The notes under the pieces were generated by a model, which was not told where the DNA came from, did no database searches, and saw only the letters and a list, made by a program, of their open reading frames with translations. DNA of 64,000 nt from Variovorax paradoxus_P (GTDB lineage Bacteria > Pseudomonadota > Gammaproteobacteria > Burkholderiales > Burkholderiaceae_C), in NCBI RefSeq assembly GCF_050627025.1, contig NZ_CP192472.1; one strand, written 5' to 3'. The translations under genes and the position numbers were made by a program. This document shows, piece after piece, positions 34,917 through 43,366 of this stretch; within the stretch, counting starts at the first letter, position 1, and each line of letters starts with the position of its first letter.

Positions 34917-36092
34917 TTACTTCGCCTTGCCCGGATCCTTCACCCCCTTGATCACATCGAACTCGACGTTATAGAGCTGCCCATCCTTCTTCTCGACCTT
35001 GCGCAAGTACACGTCCTGCACGATGTCGCGCGTCTGCGCATCGATGTACACCGGGCCGCGCGGGCTTTCGAAGATCTGGCCCTTCATGGCGGCGAGCAGC
35101 GCGTCGCCGCCGCCCTGCCCCTTGGTGGCCTTCAGGGCTTCATAGATCACGCGCATACCGTCATAGCCGCCCACGGCCATGAAGTTGGGGCGCAGTTTCG
35201 GGTTGGCCTTCTGGAAAGCCTCGACAAACTTCTTGTTGGCAGGCGAAGGATGCGCCGCCGAGTAGTGGTGCGAAGTGACCACGCCCAGCGCGCCGTCGCC
35301 CATGTCGTTGAGCTGGTCGTCATCGGTCACGTCGCCGGTGGCAATCATGCGGATGCCGGCCTTGTCCATGCCGCGCTCGAGAAACTGCTTCATTACCGCC
35401 GCACCGGCGCCAGAAGGCACAAACACGAACAGCGCGTCGGGCTTGAGGTCGCGCACCTTCTGCAGGAACGGCGCGAAGTCGGGGTTGCGCAGCGGCACGC
35501 GCAGCTTCTCGACCACCTTGCCGCCGTTGAGCTGGAAGCGCTCGGTAAAGAACTTCTCGGCGTCGTTGCCCGGGCCGTAGTCGGCCACCAGCGTAACGAC
35601 CGACTTCACGCCGTTCTTGGGTGCCCAGTCGCCCATGGCAACCGACACCTGCGGCAGCGTGAAGCTGCTGCGCACGATGTAGGGAGACGCTTCGGTAATG
35701 CTCGAGGTGGCAGCGGCCATTACGACCTGCGGCGTTTTCGACTGGGTGGCCAGCGGCGCTGCGGCCAGCGCGGCCGGCGTGACGCCGAAGCCCGCGATCA
35801 CGTTCACCTTGTCGTTGACGATCAGTTCCTGCGCCAGGCGCTTGGTCACGTCCGGCGTGGCGACGTCGTCCTTGACGATCAACTCGATCTTCTTGCCCGC
35901 AACGGTGTCGCCGTTCTGCGCCATGTACAGCCGGGCGGCCGCTTCGATCTGCCGGCCTGTGGAGGCCTGCTGCCCGGTCATGGGCAGGATGAGGCCGATC
36001 TTGAACTTGTTGTTGTCTTGTGCGCTGGCAAGCGACATGGAAAGCGCAAGCGCCGTGAGGCCTGCGGACTGGATGAGTTGGCGTCTTTGCAT
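34917..36092 (-). CDS. livK: Liv-type ABC transporter substrate-binding protein
   Basis: 391 residues. A signal peptide (residues 1-24, ending SLASA) is followed by a periplasmic-binding-protein type I domain with the start FKIGLILPMTGQQASTGRQ and the later TPQVVMAAATSSITEASPY. Many homologues in this family bind aromatic acids or amides rather than branched-chain amino acids. It is the first gene of the livK-H-M-G-F-tannase run. Its leader follows the vanB-type gene by 153 bp with a strong palindrome between them. Confidence 0.9.
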   Translation of the reverse strand: MQRRQLIQSAGLTALALSMSLASAQDNNKFKIGLILPMTGQQASTGRQIEAAARLYMAQNGDTVAGKKIELIVKDDVATPDVTKRLAQELIVNDKVNVIAGFGVTPAALAAAPLATQSKTPQVVMAAATSSITEASPYIVRSSFTLPQVSVAMGDWAPKNGVKSVVTLVADYGPGNDAEKFFTERFQLNGGKVVEKLRVPLRNPDFAPFLQKVRDLKPDALFVFVPSGAGAAVMKQFLERGMDKAGIRMIATGDVTDDDQLNDMGDGALGVVTSHHYSAAHPSPANKKFVEAFQKANPKLRPNFMAVGGYDGMRVIYEALKATKGQGGGDALLAAMKGQIFESPRGPVYIDAQTRDIVQDVYLRKVEKKDGQLYNVEFDVIKGVKDPGKAK

Positions 36093-36219
36093 GAAGTTTT
36101 TCCTTGAAGGACGGATGCGGATACCGGACTATTTTTCAACACTTTGCAACATGCGGCGGAGCAGGCAATCACCTACTCCGCCCCGGACGCGGGGCTTTGT
36201 TGCGCGATGAACAAATGAA

Positions 36220-36238
36220 CTGCGCGATCATCGCGCAG
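36220..36238. terminator. Perfect 19-bp palindrome, probable terminator of the vanA-gntR-vanB operon
   Basis: CTGCGCGAT-C-ATCGCGCAG lies 8 bp after the vanB-type stop codon (reading leftward) and is followed on that strand by a T-rich stretch (TTCATTTGTTC). The stem is strong but the T-run is broken, so termination may be partial. A separate GCCCC/GGGGC hairpin lies near 36180-36195. Confidence 0.45.
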
Positions 36239-36245
36239 GAGCTTT

Positions 36246-37232
36246 TCAGCCTTCGGGCCGGTACGCGGAATCGAGCGTGAGGGTGCCCACGGCACGCGAC
36301 ACGCAGGCGCAGATGCGAGTGGCCGCCTGCTTCTCGTGCTCGCTCAGGAACACGTCGCGGTGGTCGACCTCGCCATCGACGGCAAGCACGTCCATGGCGC
36401 AAAGACCGCACTCGCCGCGCTTGCAGTCCCACAGCGTTTCCACGCCGGCGGCATCCAGCGCCTCGAGCAGAGTGCAGTCGGCCGGTACGGTAATCGCCAG
36501 GTCGTGCCGCGGAATGCGCACCCTGAAGGCCTGCGTTGCGAGCCGCCCGCTGCTGCCGAAGGTTTCGAAGCGCAGGTCCGCCGGGGCACGGCCCGCAGCT
36601 TGCCAGGCGCGCTTGACGGCTTCGAGCATGGGCACAGGGCCGCAGGTGTAGAGCTGGCCGTCCTGCGGCAACGCGGCAATGGCCGCCGCAAAGTCGATGG
36701 GAGCCGCACCTTCGTGTTCAGCAACGTCGTCGCCCAGTGCCGCGCGCAGCCGATCGAGATAGGCCAATTCGCCCGCGTTGCGCGCGCCATAGAGCATCTT
36801 TACGGGCACGTTGCTGCGCCTTGCGTGCTCGCCCAGGCGCTCGGCCATCAGCACCAGCGGCGTAATGCCGATGCCGCCGGCCACCAGCAGGTAGCCCGGC
36901 GCGCTGGCGTCCAGGGGAAAGTGATTTTGCGGAGCGCTCACCTGCAGCCGGTCGCCCACGGCCAGGCGCCACATTGCGAGCGAGCCGCCACGGCCATCGT
37001 CAAGCCGCTTGACGGCAATGCGCCAGCACTGGCCGTCGCCTTCGCCGACCAGCGAGTACGAGCGCGTCTGCAGCTTGCCCTGCGCCGTCATTACCTGCAC
37101 CTGCAGGTGCGAACCGGGGTCGTAGGCGGCCGCAAAGCCCGGCTCCGGCCGAAGTTCGAATTCGCGCACCGTGGGCGTGACGTCGCGCAGCGCAACAACC
37201 TGCGCCTGCATCCATTGAAGATCGCTTTTCAT
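36246..37232 (-). CDS. Vanillate O-demethylase-type reductase (FMN/NAD/[2Fe-2S])
   Basis: 328 residues with the class IA dioxygenase-reductase order: FMN domain (RSYSLVGEGDG), NAD domain (VAGGIGITPLVLMAERL, then LYTCGPVPMLEAV) and a C-terminal plant-type ferredoxin (CKRGECGLCAMDVL with a fourth Cys in RICACVSRA). VanB-like reductases pass electrons from NADH to a Rieske oxygenase. The ATG at 37232 fits the family start; a much longer upstream frame overlaps gntR and was rejected. It pairs with the VanA-type gene, with the GntR gene inserted between them. Confidence 0.9.
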   Translation of the reverse strand: MKSDLQWMQAQVVALRDVTPTVREFELRPEPGFAAAYDPGSHLQVQVMTAQGKLQTRSYSLVGEGDGQCWRIAVKRLDDGRGGSLAMWRLAVGDRLQVSAPQNHFPLDASAPGYLLVAGGIGITPLVLMAERLGEHARRSNVPVKMLYGARNAGELAYLDRLRAALGDDVAEHEGAAPIDFAAAIAALPQDGQLYTCGPVPMLEAVKRAWQAAGRAPADLRFETFGSSGRLATQAFRVRIPRHDLAITVPADCTLLEALDAAGVETLWDCKRGECGLCAMDVLAVDGEVDHRDVFLSEHEKQAATRICACVSRAVGTLTLDSAYRPEG

Positions 37233-37282
37233 CGGAACACCAACAACAAGATGAGGAAGGAAGGAAGAAAGAGACGGAGCGA

Positions 37283-38065
37283 TCAGCCGCGCCGGCGGAT
37301 CAATTGCACGCCGGGCAGCGCGCGCCGCTCGGCGCCGGGCGTGCCGTGCAGCGCCTCGCGCAGGTTGCGGCGCGCAATGCGGCTGTGCTCGCGCATCAGC
37401 GCCTCGGCGCGCGAGCCCTCGCCGGCTTCGATGGCATCGAGCACCTGCACGTGCTGGTCTTGCGCAATGACGAGCATGTCGCGCGCGGCGGGCGAATTGG
37501 CCTGCACCACGACAAAGCCCGAAGGCGATGCGAACGGCAGGTTGATCACGCGGTCGAGCTGCTGCGCAATAACCGGGCTCGCCGCCATTTCGCACAGCAG
37601 TGCATGGAACTTCTCGTTGTGCGTGACGTAGCGCGAAAAAGCCGCGTCGTCGAGCGCGGGTTCGCGCAGCAGTTCGTCGATGCGTGCCAGGCATGCGCGC
37701 GCCTCGCCAAGCACCACCGGCGCCGCGCCACGCTCGGCTGCGAGCCGTGCCACCAGGCCTTCAAGCGTGCCGCGCAGCTCGATGGCGTCGGCCACGTCGC
37801 GCTCGGAAAAAGTACGCACCGCATAGCCGCCGTTGGGCAGCGCTTCCAGCAGGCCCTCCTGCTCCAGCCGCATGAGCGCGCTGCGCACCGGCGTGCGCGA
37901 AACGCCGAGCTGCTCGGAGATGGCCACTTCTGCAATACGCGCACCGCCGGGCAGTTCACCGGCCAGGATCATTTCGCGCAGGCGCAGCTGCGCCTTCACG
38001 GCCTGCGAGCTACCGCCGTCGCCAGCTTCGATGGAGGAAATGGGGGAGATGGCCGCCGGCTTCAT
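37283..38065 (-). CDS. GntR family regulator (FCD/FadR-VanR type)
   Basis: 260 residues. The N-terminal winged helix has LREMILAGELPGGARIAEVA and LGVSRTPVRSALMRLEQEGLL, and an all-helical FCD domain follows with metal-ligand-like residues (D, H in YVTHNEKFHALL and the later HSRIARRN). Members repress catabolic operons and release DNA on binding an acid ligand. It is coupled to the Rieske oxygenase gene by a 4-base overlap (ATGA). The nearby TGTATACA pair fits the T-x-G-T-n-A-C-x-A consensus of this subfamily, so it probably controls its own operon and the divergent metE-like gene. Confidence 0.92.
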   Translation of the reverse strand: MKPAAISPISSIEAGDGGSSQAVKAQLRLREMILAGELPGGARIAEVAISEQLGVSRTPVRSALMRLEQEGLLEALPNGGYAVRTFSERDVADAIELRGTLEGLVARLAAERGAAPVVLGEARACLARIDELLREPALDDAAFSRYVTHNEKFHALLCEMAASPVIAQQLDRVINLPFASPSGFVVVQANSPAARDMLVIAQDQHVQVLDAIEAGEGSRAEALMREHSRIARRNLREALHGTPGAERRALPGVQLIRRRG

Positions 38066-39168
38066 GCGGCCTGCTTGTCGACGGGGCGGATAGGAATGGC
38101 GGCGCGCGCGGGCTTTTCCTTCTCGATCATCCGGTCGATCAGGCGGCGCGCCCACATCGAGCCGGCGTCGATGTTCAGGTTGTAGAACTGGTGATCCGGC
38201 CGCTCGTCCATGGCTTTTTGCTGCGCCTCCAGCACGATTTCGTCCTCGCGGAAGATGCTGGCAACGCCCTCGCGCAGTTCGTGTGTCAGGCGCTGTTCGC
38301 CCAGGCAGTAGTTGCGCGCAAAGGCCCAGAAGTAGAGACAGGTCTTGTCCGTCTCGGGTGTGATGGTGTTCAGCACATAGCCGTTCACGCCCCTGCTGCG
38401 GTCGCCTGGGTTGCCCTCCGTGGGCACCGCGCCGCTGCCCGCCTCAGCCACACCCACGTCGATGTTCACGGTGCAAGGCCCTTCGAAGCGAATGATCTGC
38501 CAGCGGTCGACCTTGCCGATGTAGCCGCGCGCGTGGCGAATCTGGCTGCCCCAGAACGGCGGCGGGTCGATGTTTTCCATCCAGCGCGTCACAGTGGCCG
38601 AGCGGTCGCCATGCGTGGCAACGAAGGGGGCCTCGGCCACTTCGCGGTTGCCGATGGAAGAGCCGTGCACGAAGGTCTCGTGCGTCAGGTCCATCAGGTT
38701 GTCGACCACGAGGCGGTAGTCGCAGGCCACGCGAATCATCTTGCCGTCGCCGGCCCAGGCACGGTCGTCGTTCCAGTGCATGTCGGGCACGAGCGCCGGG
38801 TCGGCCTTGGCCGGATCGCCGGGCCAGATCCAGACGAAGCGGTGCTTCTCCACCACCGGAAAGCTGCGCACGCAGGCCGAGGGATTCAGCGTTTCCTGGC
38901 TTGGCATGTGGGTGCAGCGGCCCTGGCTGTTGTAGACCAGGCCGTGGTAGCCGCACACCACCTCGTCGCCTTCGAGCTTGCCAAGCGACAGCGGCATCAG
39001 CCGGTGCCAGCAGGCGTCTTCGAGCGCGGCAACCTGTCCGTCGGTACGGCGGAACAGCACCAGCTTTTCATTGCAGATGGTGCGCGGCAGCAGCGCATTG
39101 CGCACTTCGACGTCGTAGGCGGCGGCATACCAGGCGTTCAGCGGGAAAGTGGTGGTGGTCTTTTTCAT
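38062..39168 (-). CDS. VanA-type Rieske aromatic O-demethylase oxygenase subunit
   Basis: 368 residues. The Rieske [2Fe-2S] ligands are C53-x-H55 (ACWHRLMPLSLG) and C72-x-x-H75 (VVCGYHGLVY). The mononuclear iron site follows in DNLMDLTHETFVHGSSIG. These segments, and the C-terminal LNIDAGSMWARRLIDRMI, match vanillate monooxygenase rather than ring-dihydroxylating enzymes. It should demethylate a methoxy-aromatic acid, releasing formaldehyde; the exact substrate is not certain. The ATG at 39168 was chosen because the longer frame runs through the operator region. No good ribosome binding site is visible before it. Confidence 0.9.
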   Translation of the reverse strand: MKKTTTTFPLNAWYAAAYDVEVRNALLPRTICNEKLVLFRRTDGQVAALEDACWHRLMPLSLGKLEGDEVVCGYHGLVYNSQGRCTHMPSQETLNPSACVRSFPVVEKHRFVWIWPGDPAKADPALVPDMHWNDDRAWAGDGKMIRVACDYRLVVDNLMDLTHETFVHGSSIGNREVAEAPFVATHGDRSATVTRWMENIDPPPFWGSQIRHARGYIGKVDRWQIIRFEGPCTVNIDVGVAEAGSGAVPTEGNPGDRSRGVNGYVLNTITPETDKTCLYFWAFARNYCLGEQRLTHELREGVASIFREDEIVLEAQQKAMDERPDHQFYNLNIDAGSMWARRLIDRMIEKEKPARAAIPIRPVDKQAA

Positions 39169-39178
39169 GAATACCCAA

Positions 39179-39186
39179 TGTATACA
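39179..39186. promoter_or_regulatory. GntR-type operator, proximal to the vanA-type gene
   Basis: TGTATACA, a perfect palindrome inside the 11-mer ATGTATACAGA, located 11 bp upstream of the Rieske gene start. The same 11-mer recurs at 39242-39252 in the same gap. Confidence 0.65.
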
Positions 39187-39204
39187 GAAACCAGAAAATT
39201 TCCA

Positions 39205-39224
39205 CTGAATCCGACCAAATTCAG
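39205..39224. promoter_or_regulatory. Central dyad between the two GntR-type operators
   Basis: CTGAAT-N8-ATTCAG. Its centre (39214.5) is also the exact midpoint of the two TGTATACA sites. On each strand TTCAG(G/T) is followed 19 bp later by TATACA, so these may be the -35 and -10 parts of divergent promoters overlapped by the operators; the spacing is longer than ideal. Confidence 0.4.
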
Positions 39225-39242
39225 GGTAAACACCAAGTTCGA

Positions 39243-39250
39243 TGTATACA
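39243..39250. promoter_or_regulatory. GntR-type operator, proximal to the metE-like gene
   Basis: Second TGTATACA palindrome, 63 bp upstream of the methyltransferase start. It is the mirror image of the first site about position 39214.5. Confidence 0.65.
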
Positions 39251-39313
39251 GACGCATAAGTTTCCAAGGCGATACGATGCTCGATTCGTTTACAGCCACG
39301 ACGGAGATATTCA

Positions 39314-40435
39314 ATGTCCCAGCACGCCGCCCTGCCTGCCCGCTACGACCACGTCGGCAGCTTTCTGCGTCCCAAATACCTGCTCGAAGCACGCGAGCAA
39401 AACGCCAAGGGCGAGATCACGCCCGAGCAATTGCGCAAGGTCGAAGACAAGGCCATCACGGAGATCGTCAAGTTCCAGGAAGACATCGGCCTGAAGAGCA
39501 TCACCGACGGCGAGTTCCGCCGCACGTATTTCCATATCGACTTTCTCGACCAGCTCGGCGGCGTGAAGACCGACATTCCGGTCACCATCCGCAAGCCCGA
39601 CGGCACCGAAGAACTCGCGCCGCCCGCCATGCGGGTGATCGACAAGGTGCGCCACGTCAAGGACATCCAGCTGGCCGACTTCCAGTACCTGAAGAGCCAG
39701 GTGTCCGCAGGCCGCACGCCGAAGGTGACGATTCCCTCGCCGACCATGCTGCACTTTCGGGGTGGGCGCGCGGGCATCAGCAAGGACGCCTATCCAGAGC
39801 TGGACCCGGTGTTCTACGACGACGTGGCCAAGGCTTATGGCGACGAGCTGCGCTCGCTGGCCGCGGCCGGCTGCACGTACGTGCAGATGGACGACACCAA
39901 CCTGGCGTACCTGTGCGACGAGCACATGCGCGAAGCGGCCCGCAAGCGCGGCGACGATCCGAACGAACTGCCGCACCGCTACGCCGCCTTCATCAACAAG
40001 GTGGTGGCACAAAAGCCGCCGGGCATGCTGCTGGCCATGCACCTGTGCCGCGGCAACTTCAAGAGCACGCATGCCGCGGCCGGCAACTACGAGCCCGTGG
40101 CCGAGGCACTCCTGAAGGAGATGGACCTGGACGCCTACTTCATGGAATACGACGACGCCCGCTCGGGCGACTTCAAGCCGCTGCGCTACCTGCCCAAGGG
40201 CAAGACCGTGGTGCTGGGCCTCGTAACCACCAAGTTCGGCGAGATGGAAGACAAGGACGAACTCAAGCGCCGCATCGAAGAGGCCGCCAAGTACGCGCCG
40301 CTGGAGCAGCTCGCGCTGTCGCCGCAGTGCGGCTTCTCGAGCACCGTGCACGGCAACAACATTGCGGTGGAAGCGCAGCGCAGCAAGCTGCGCCTGGTGG
40401 TCGAAACGGCACAAGAGGTGTGGGGCTCGACCTGA
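39314..40435 (+). CDS. MetE C-terminal-domain-like methyltransferase (UROD/MetE superfamily)
   Basis: 373 residues, half the size of true MetE; it corresponds to the catalytic C-terminal barrel only. Zinc-ligand motifs are seen in AMHLCRGNFKST (His-x-Cys) and SPQCGFSS (Cys), with the family start YDHVGSFLRPKYLLEAR. Core-MetE proteins transfer methyl groups to a thiol acceptor; physiological donors for the short paralogs are mostly unknown. RBS ACGGAGA precedes the ATG. It is divergent from a VanA-type demethylase across a shared operator pair, so it is expected to be induced with aromatic demethylation and could recycle one-carbon units. The GST gene follows 27 bp later. Confidence 0.85.
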   Translation: MSQHAALPARYDHVGSFLRPKYLLEAREQNAKGEITPEQLRKVEDKAITEIVKFQEDIGLKSITDGEFRRTYFHIDFLDQLGGVKTDIPVTIRKPDGTEELAPPAMRVIDKVRHVKDIQLADFQYLKSQVSAGRTPKVTIPSPTMLHFRGGRAGISKDAYPELDPVFYDDVAKAYGDELRSLAAAGCTYVQMDDTNLAYLCDEHMREAARKRGDDPNELPHRYAAFINKVVAQKPPGMLLAMHLCRGNFKSTHAAAGNYEPVAEALLKEMDLDAYFMEYDDARSGDFKPLRYLPKGKTVVLGLVTTKFGEMEDKDELKRRIEEAAKYAPLEQLALSPQCGFSSTVHGNNIAVEAQRSKLRLVVETAQEVWGST

Positions 40436-40462
40436 ACCGGCATTTCTGGTGAAGTCGGGGGC

Positions 40463-41149
40463 ATGACAAAGATCGCCACAAAAATCTACTCAGGCCCCCT
40501 CAGCATGTTCGGCGCGAAGGTGCAGATCGCCGCGCTCGAAAAAGGCATCGACTTCGAACTGGTGATGGTGCCGTTCACCAAGGACGATGCCTACGAGCCC
40601 AAGCACCCCGAGGTGCTGCGCGTCAACCCCGTCAAGCAGCAGGTGCCGGTGCTCGTCGACGACCAGGTCGGGCTGTTCGACTCGACGCAGATCTTCGAAT
40701 ACCTCGAAGACCGCTATCCGGGCCCGGCGCACCTCGCGTTGTGGCCGCAGGGTATTGCCGAGCGGGCCCGTGCGCGGCAGCTCGAGCAGAAGTCGGACGA
40801 GGTGTTCTTTCCCCACGTGATCCGGCTCTTCGGCCTGCAGCACGACATGCAAAGCGCGCCGGCCGTCGCAGCCTGCGCCGCCTGCGCGCACTACTACGAC
40901 GAGATGGAAGGCCTGCTGGCCACGCGCGAGTACCTTGCCGGGCCCTATTCCTTTGCCGACATCGCCTTCTACATGGCCTGCATCTTTGCCGACCGCAAGG
41001 GGGCCCGCATGACCGGCGCAACGCCGCGGCTCCTGGCCTGGCGCAGCCGCATTGGCGAGCGGCCCGCGGTGCGAACAGTGGTCGAGCCGATGATGCGCTT
41101 TCTCGCATCCGAGGGGCGCGACGTGGCCTCGTTCCTGATGCCACGCTGA
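40463..41149 (+). CDS. Glutathione S-transferase family protein
   Basis: 228 residues with the two-domain GST layout: N-terminal thioredoxin-like domain (start IYSGPLSMFGAKVQIAALEK, then VNPVKQQVPVLVDDQ with the cis-Pro, and FDSTQIFEYLEDRYP for glutathione gamma-Glu binding) and an all-alpha C-terminal domain with the capping motif PYSFADIAFY. It lies 27 bp after the MetE-like gene and is likely in the same operon. A role in thiol conjugation of an aromatic intermediate or in detoxifying formaldehyde is possible but inferred only from context. Confidence 0.88.
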   Translation: MTKIATKIYSGPLSMFGAKVQIAALEKGIDFELVMVPFTKDDAYEPKHPEVLRVNPVKQQVPVLVDDQVGLFDSTQIFEYLEDRYPGPAHLALWPQGIAERARARQLEQKSDEVFFPHVIRLFGLQHDMQSAPAVAACAACAHYYDEMEGLLATREYLAGPYSFADIAFYMACIFADRKGARMTGATPRLLAWRSRIGERPAVRTVVEPMMRFLASEGRDVASFLMPR

Positions 41150-41189
41150 TTGCCGGCGGCAGCACCCGGTCCTCAGGCATCATTGCCGC

Positions 41190-42570
41190 ATGCCGAACAC
41201 GAGCTTCGACTGGCTGCCTTCACCGTCGCAGCATTTTCTTGTCGTCACCTTCGCGCTGCTGGTCTACATACTGACCACCCGCGCGCGCCGCGAACAGCGC
41301 GCGCCCACCACCGCCATTGCCTGGGTCATGGGGCTGGTGCTCATGCCCTACGCCATCCTGCCGATCTACCTGCTGTTCGGCCAGCGCAAGCTGCGGCCGG
41401 CGGGCTCGCCGCGGCCACCGCGCTCGGTGCCGCCGGGGCACTGGGCGGCGGACCTGATCGAGAGCTTCGGCCTTGCGCCGCCCGGGCGCTGCGCAATCCG
41501 CCTGCATGCCGACGGCGAAGCCGCGCGCGAGGCGCTGTGGCAGGTGATCGACGGTGCGCGCGAGCGCATCGACGTGTGCACCTTCATCATCGGCGACGAC
41601 GCGCTGGGCCGCGCCGTGATTGAGCGGCTGGCACAGCGCGCACGCGAAGGCATCAAGGTGCGCGTGCTGCTCGACGGCTTTGGCGCGCTGACCCTGCCCC
41701 GCCGCCACTTCGAAGTGCTGCGCTCGGCAGGCGGCGAGGGTAGCGGTGTTCCGCCCCTTCTTCAGCCTGCGCCGCATCGGCCCGCGCAACCTGCGCAACC
41801 ACCGCAAGTTCACCATTGCCGACGACGGCTGGCTGTGGTCGGGCGGGCGCAACCTGGCCGGCGAATACTTCACCGGCAACGAGAGGCACCCCCAGGCCTG
41901 GCACGATCTTTCGTTCGACCTGCGCGGCAGCGTGGCCGCGGCGGCGGCGCGGCAGTTCGACCACGACTGGAGTTCGGTGCGCGGCCGCAAGGCACGCGCC
42001 ATCACGGCTGAAGACGTGGAAGAAGGCCCGGGCTGCGCCATGGCGCAGTTCCTGCCGAGCGGCCCCGACCAGACCGAAGACACCGCCCACGCGCTGCTGA
42101 TCGATGCGTGCTTTCGGGCCGAGCACCGCGTGCTTGCCATCACGCCCTACTTCGTGCCCGGCGACGGGCTGCGCGATGCGCTGCGGCTGGCCGCGCGGCG
42201 CGGCGTGCAAGTCACCATCGCAATGCCGGCGCAGTCGAATCACCGCTTGGCGGATTTCGTGCGCGCACGCGCCATGCGCGACCTGGCCCGTGCGGGCGTG
42301 AGCTTTCGCATGCTGCCCTTCATGGCGCATGCCAAGGCCGTGGTGGTCGACAACGAACTGGCCATGTGCGGATCGATCAACCTCGACCTGCGCAGCCTGC
42401 TGCTCAACCACGAGGCAGCCGTGGTGTTCTACGGCCCGGATGAAATCGACTGGCTGGCAGAGTGGATTGAAACCACGGCCTCGGCCGGCGAGCCTTACCG
42501 CGCGCGGCGCCCGGGCCTCTTGCGCGACGTGGCCGAGGGGCTGCTGCTTACCGTCGCTTTCCAGTTGTAG
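41190..42570 (+). pseudogene. Cardiolipin synthase / phospholipase D family, frameshifted
   Basis: Two overlapping open frames together give one protein of about 459 residues. The first part encodes two N-terminal membrane helices and FIIGDDALGRAVIERLA; the second part encodes both HKD motifs (NHRKFTIADDG and MAHAKAVVVDNELAMCGSIN). The frame changes at 41738-41740, where a GGG run in GAGGGTAGC has one base too many; removing one G restores ...AGGEVAVFRPFF without interruption. The enzyme would condense phosphatidylglycerol molecules to cardiolipin at the inner membrane. It could be a real mutation or a sequencing/assembly error. The 3' end overlaps the convergent tetR gene by 23 bp. Confidence 0.8.
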
Positions 42571-43270
42571 CGGCGGCGGGCGTTGCGGCCTTCGCTTCTT
42601 TCGCGACGGCATCGAGGCCGGCGAAAACATAGCGCATCAGGTCGTCCGCCAGGCCTTCGGCATTCTTCAGCGCCGGCAGCACTTCGTTGCGCAAGTCCTT
42701 CGGGGCGACCGTCATCACTATGCAGGGCAGCACCACGAAAAGCATCGCCCGCTGCACCGAGGGGTGATCGTCGGGCAGGCCCATGATGCCGCCGATCAAG
42801 CCGCGAAGCAGCTTGGCCTTGGGGAGCACCGCCTGGCGCACCATGACTGGCAAGGCTGGTGAAGGCGACAGCGCCTCGCGCAGCACCACCCGAAAACCCC
42901 AGGGCGCCTTGGGCTGGCTGCCCATCTCGACCAGGTGCGTGAGAAAAGTGCGCAGCTTGAGACGCGGGTCTGTCGGCACGCTCGCCAGGCTGACCAGCTC
43001 GTCCATGCTCACGAGCTGGCGGTGCGCTTCGATGAGCACGGCTTCGTACAACCCGTCCCTGCTGCCGAAGTGGTAATTGACGGCTGCCATGTTGGTGCCG
43101 GCGCGCGTGCAGATCTCTTTGCTGGTGCTTTCGGCAAAGCCGCGCTCCGCAAACAGCTGGCCGGCTGTCTCGAGGATGTGCAGGCGCGTGGTGTTGCCGT
43201 CGGTGCGCGAAGTGCGCGCCGCAATCTGGCGCGGAGCGGGAGAACGGGTGCTGGAAGAGCGGGAAGCCAT
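42548..43270 (-). CDS. TetR/CecR family regulator (DUF1956 type)
   Basis: 240 residues. The N-terminal HTH is ILETAGQLFAERGFAESTSKEICTRAG (described here in part) followed by NMAAVNYHFGSRDGLYEAV; the C-terminal half resembles the CecR/YbiH ligand domain. In Escherichia coli CecR controls the ybhGFSR efflux operon, and the divergent genes here have that same order (HlyD, double ABC, two permeases), which supports the call. The 96-bp divergent gap is very AT-rich and carries the likely operator. Confidence 0.88.
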   Translation of the reverse strand: MASRSSSTRSPAPRQIAARTSRTDGNTTRLHILETAGQLFAERGFAESTSKEICTRAGTNMAAVNYHFGSRDGLYEAVLIEAHRQLVSMDELVSLASVPTDPRLKLRTFLTHLVEMGSQPKAPWGFRVVLREALSPSPALPVMVRQAVLPKAKLLRGLIGGIMGLPDDHPSVQRAMLFVVLPCIVMTVAPKDLRNEVLPALKNAEGLADDLMRYVFAGLDAVAKEAKAATPAAATTGKRR

Positions 43271-43286
43271 GGCCCTAGGTTAATCG

Positions 43287-43324
43287 AATTGAAAAATTAC
43301 TTCAAATTCAAATTTCAATTTGAT
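43287..43324. promoter_or_regulatory. Probable CecR/TetR operator region
   Basis: AATTGAAA (43287-43294) and TTTCAATT (43313-43320) form an inverted repeat; between them lie direct CAAATT repeats. It is strikingly AT-rich in a GC-rich genome and lies between the tetR and hlyD-type genes. Confidence 0.55.
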
Positions 43325-43366
43325 AACATGCGGCGAGTCCAGTTTTGACAACCGCCGGGACCGCTC

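Noticed and set aside
36180..36200. GCCCC/GGGGC hairpin followed by TTTGTT on the rightward strand near 36180
   Set aside because: It has the look of a terminator but no rightward gene ends here.
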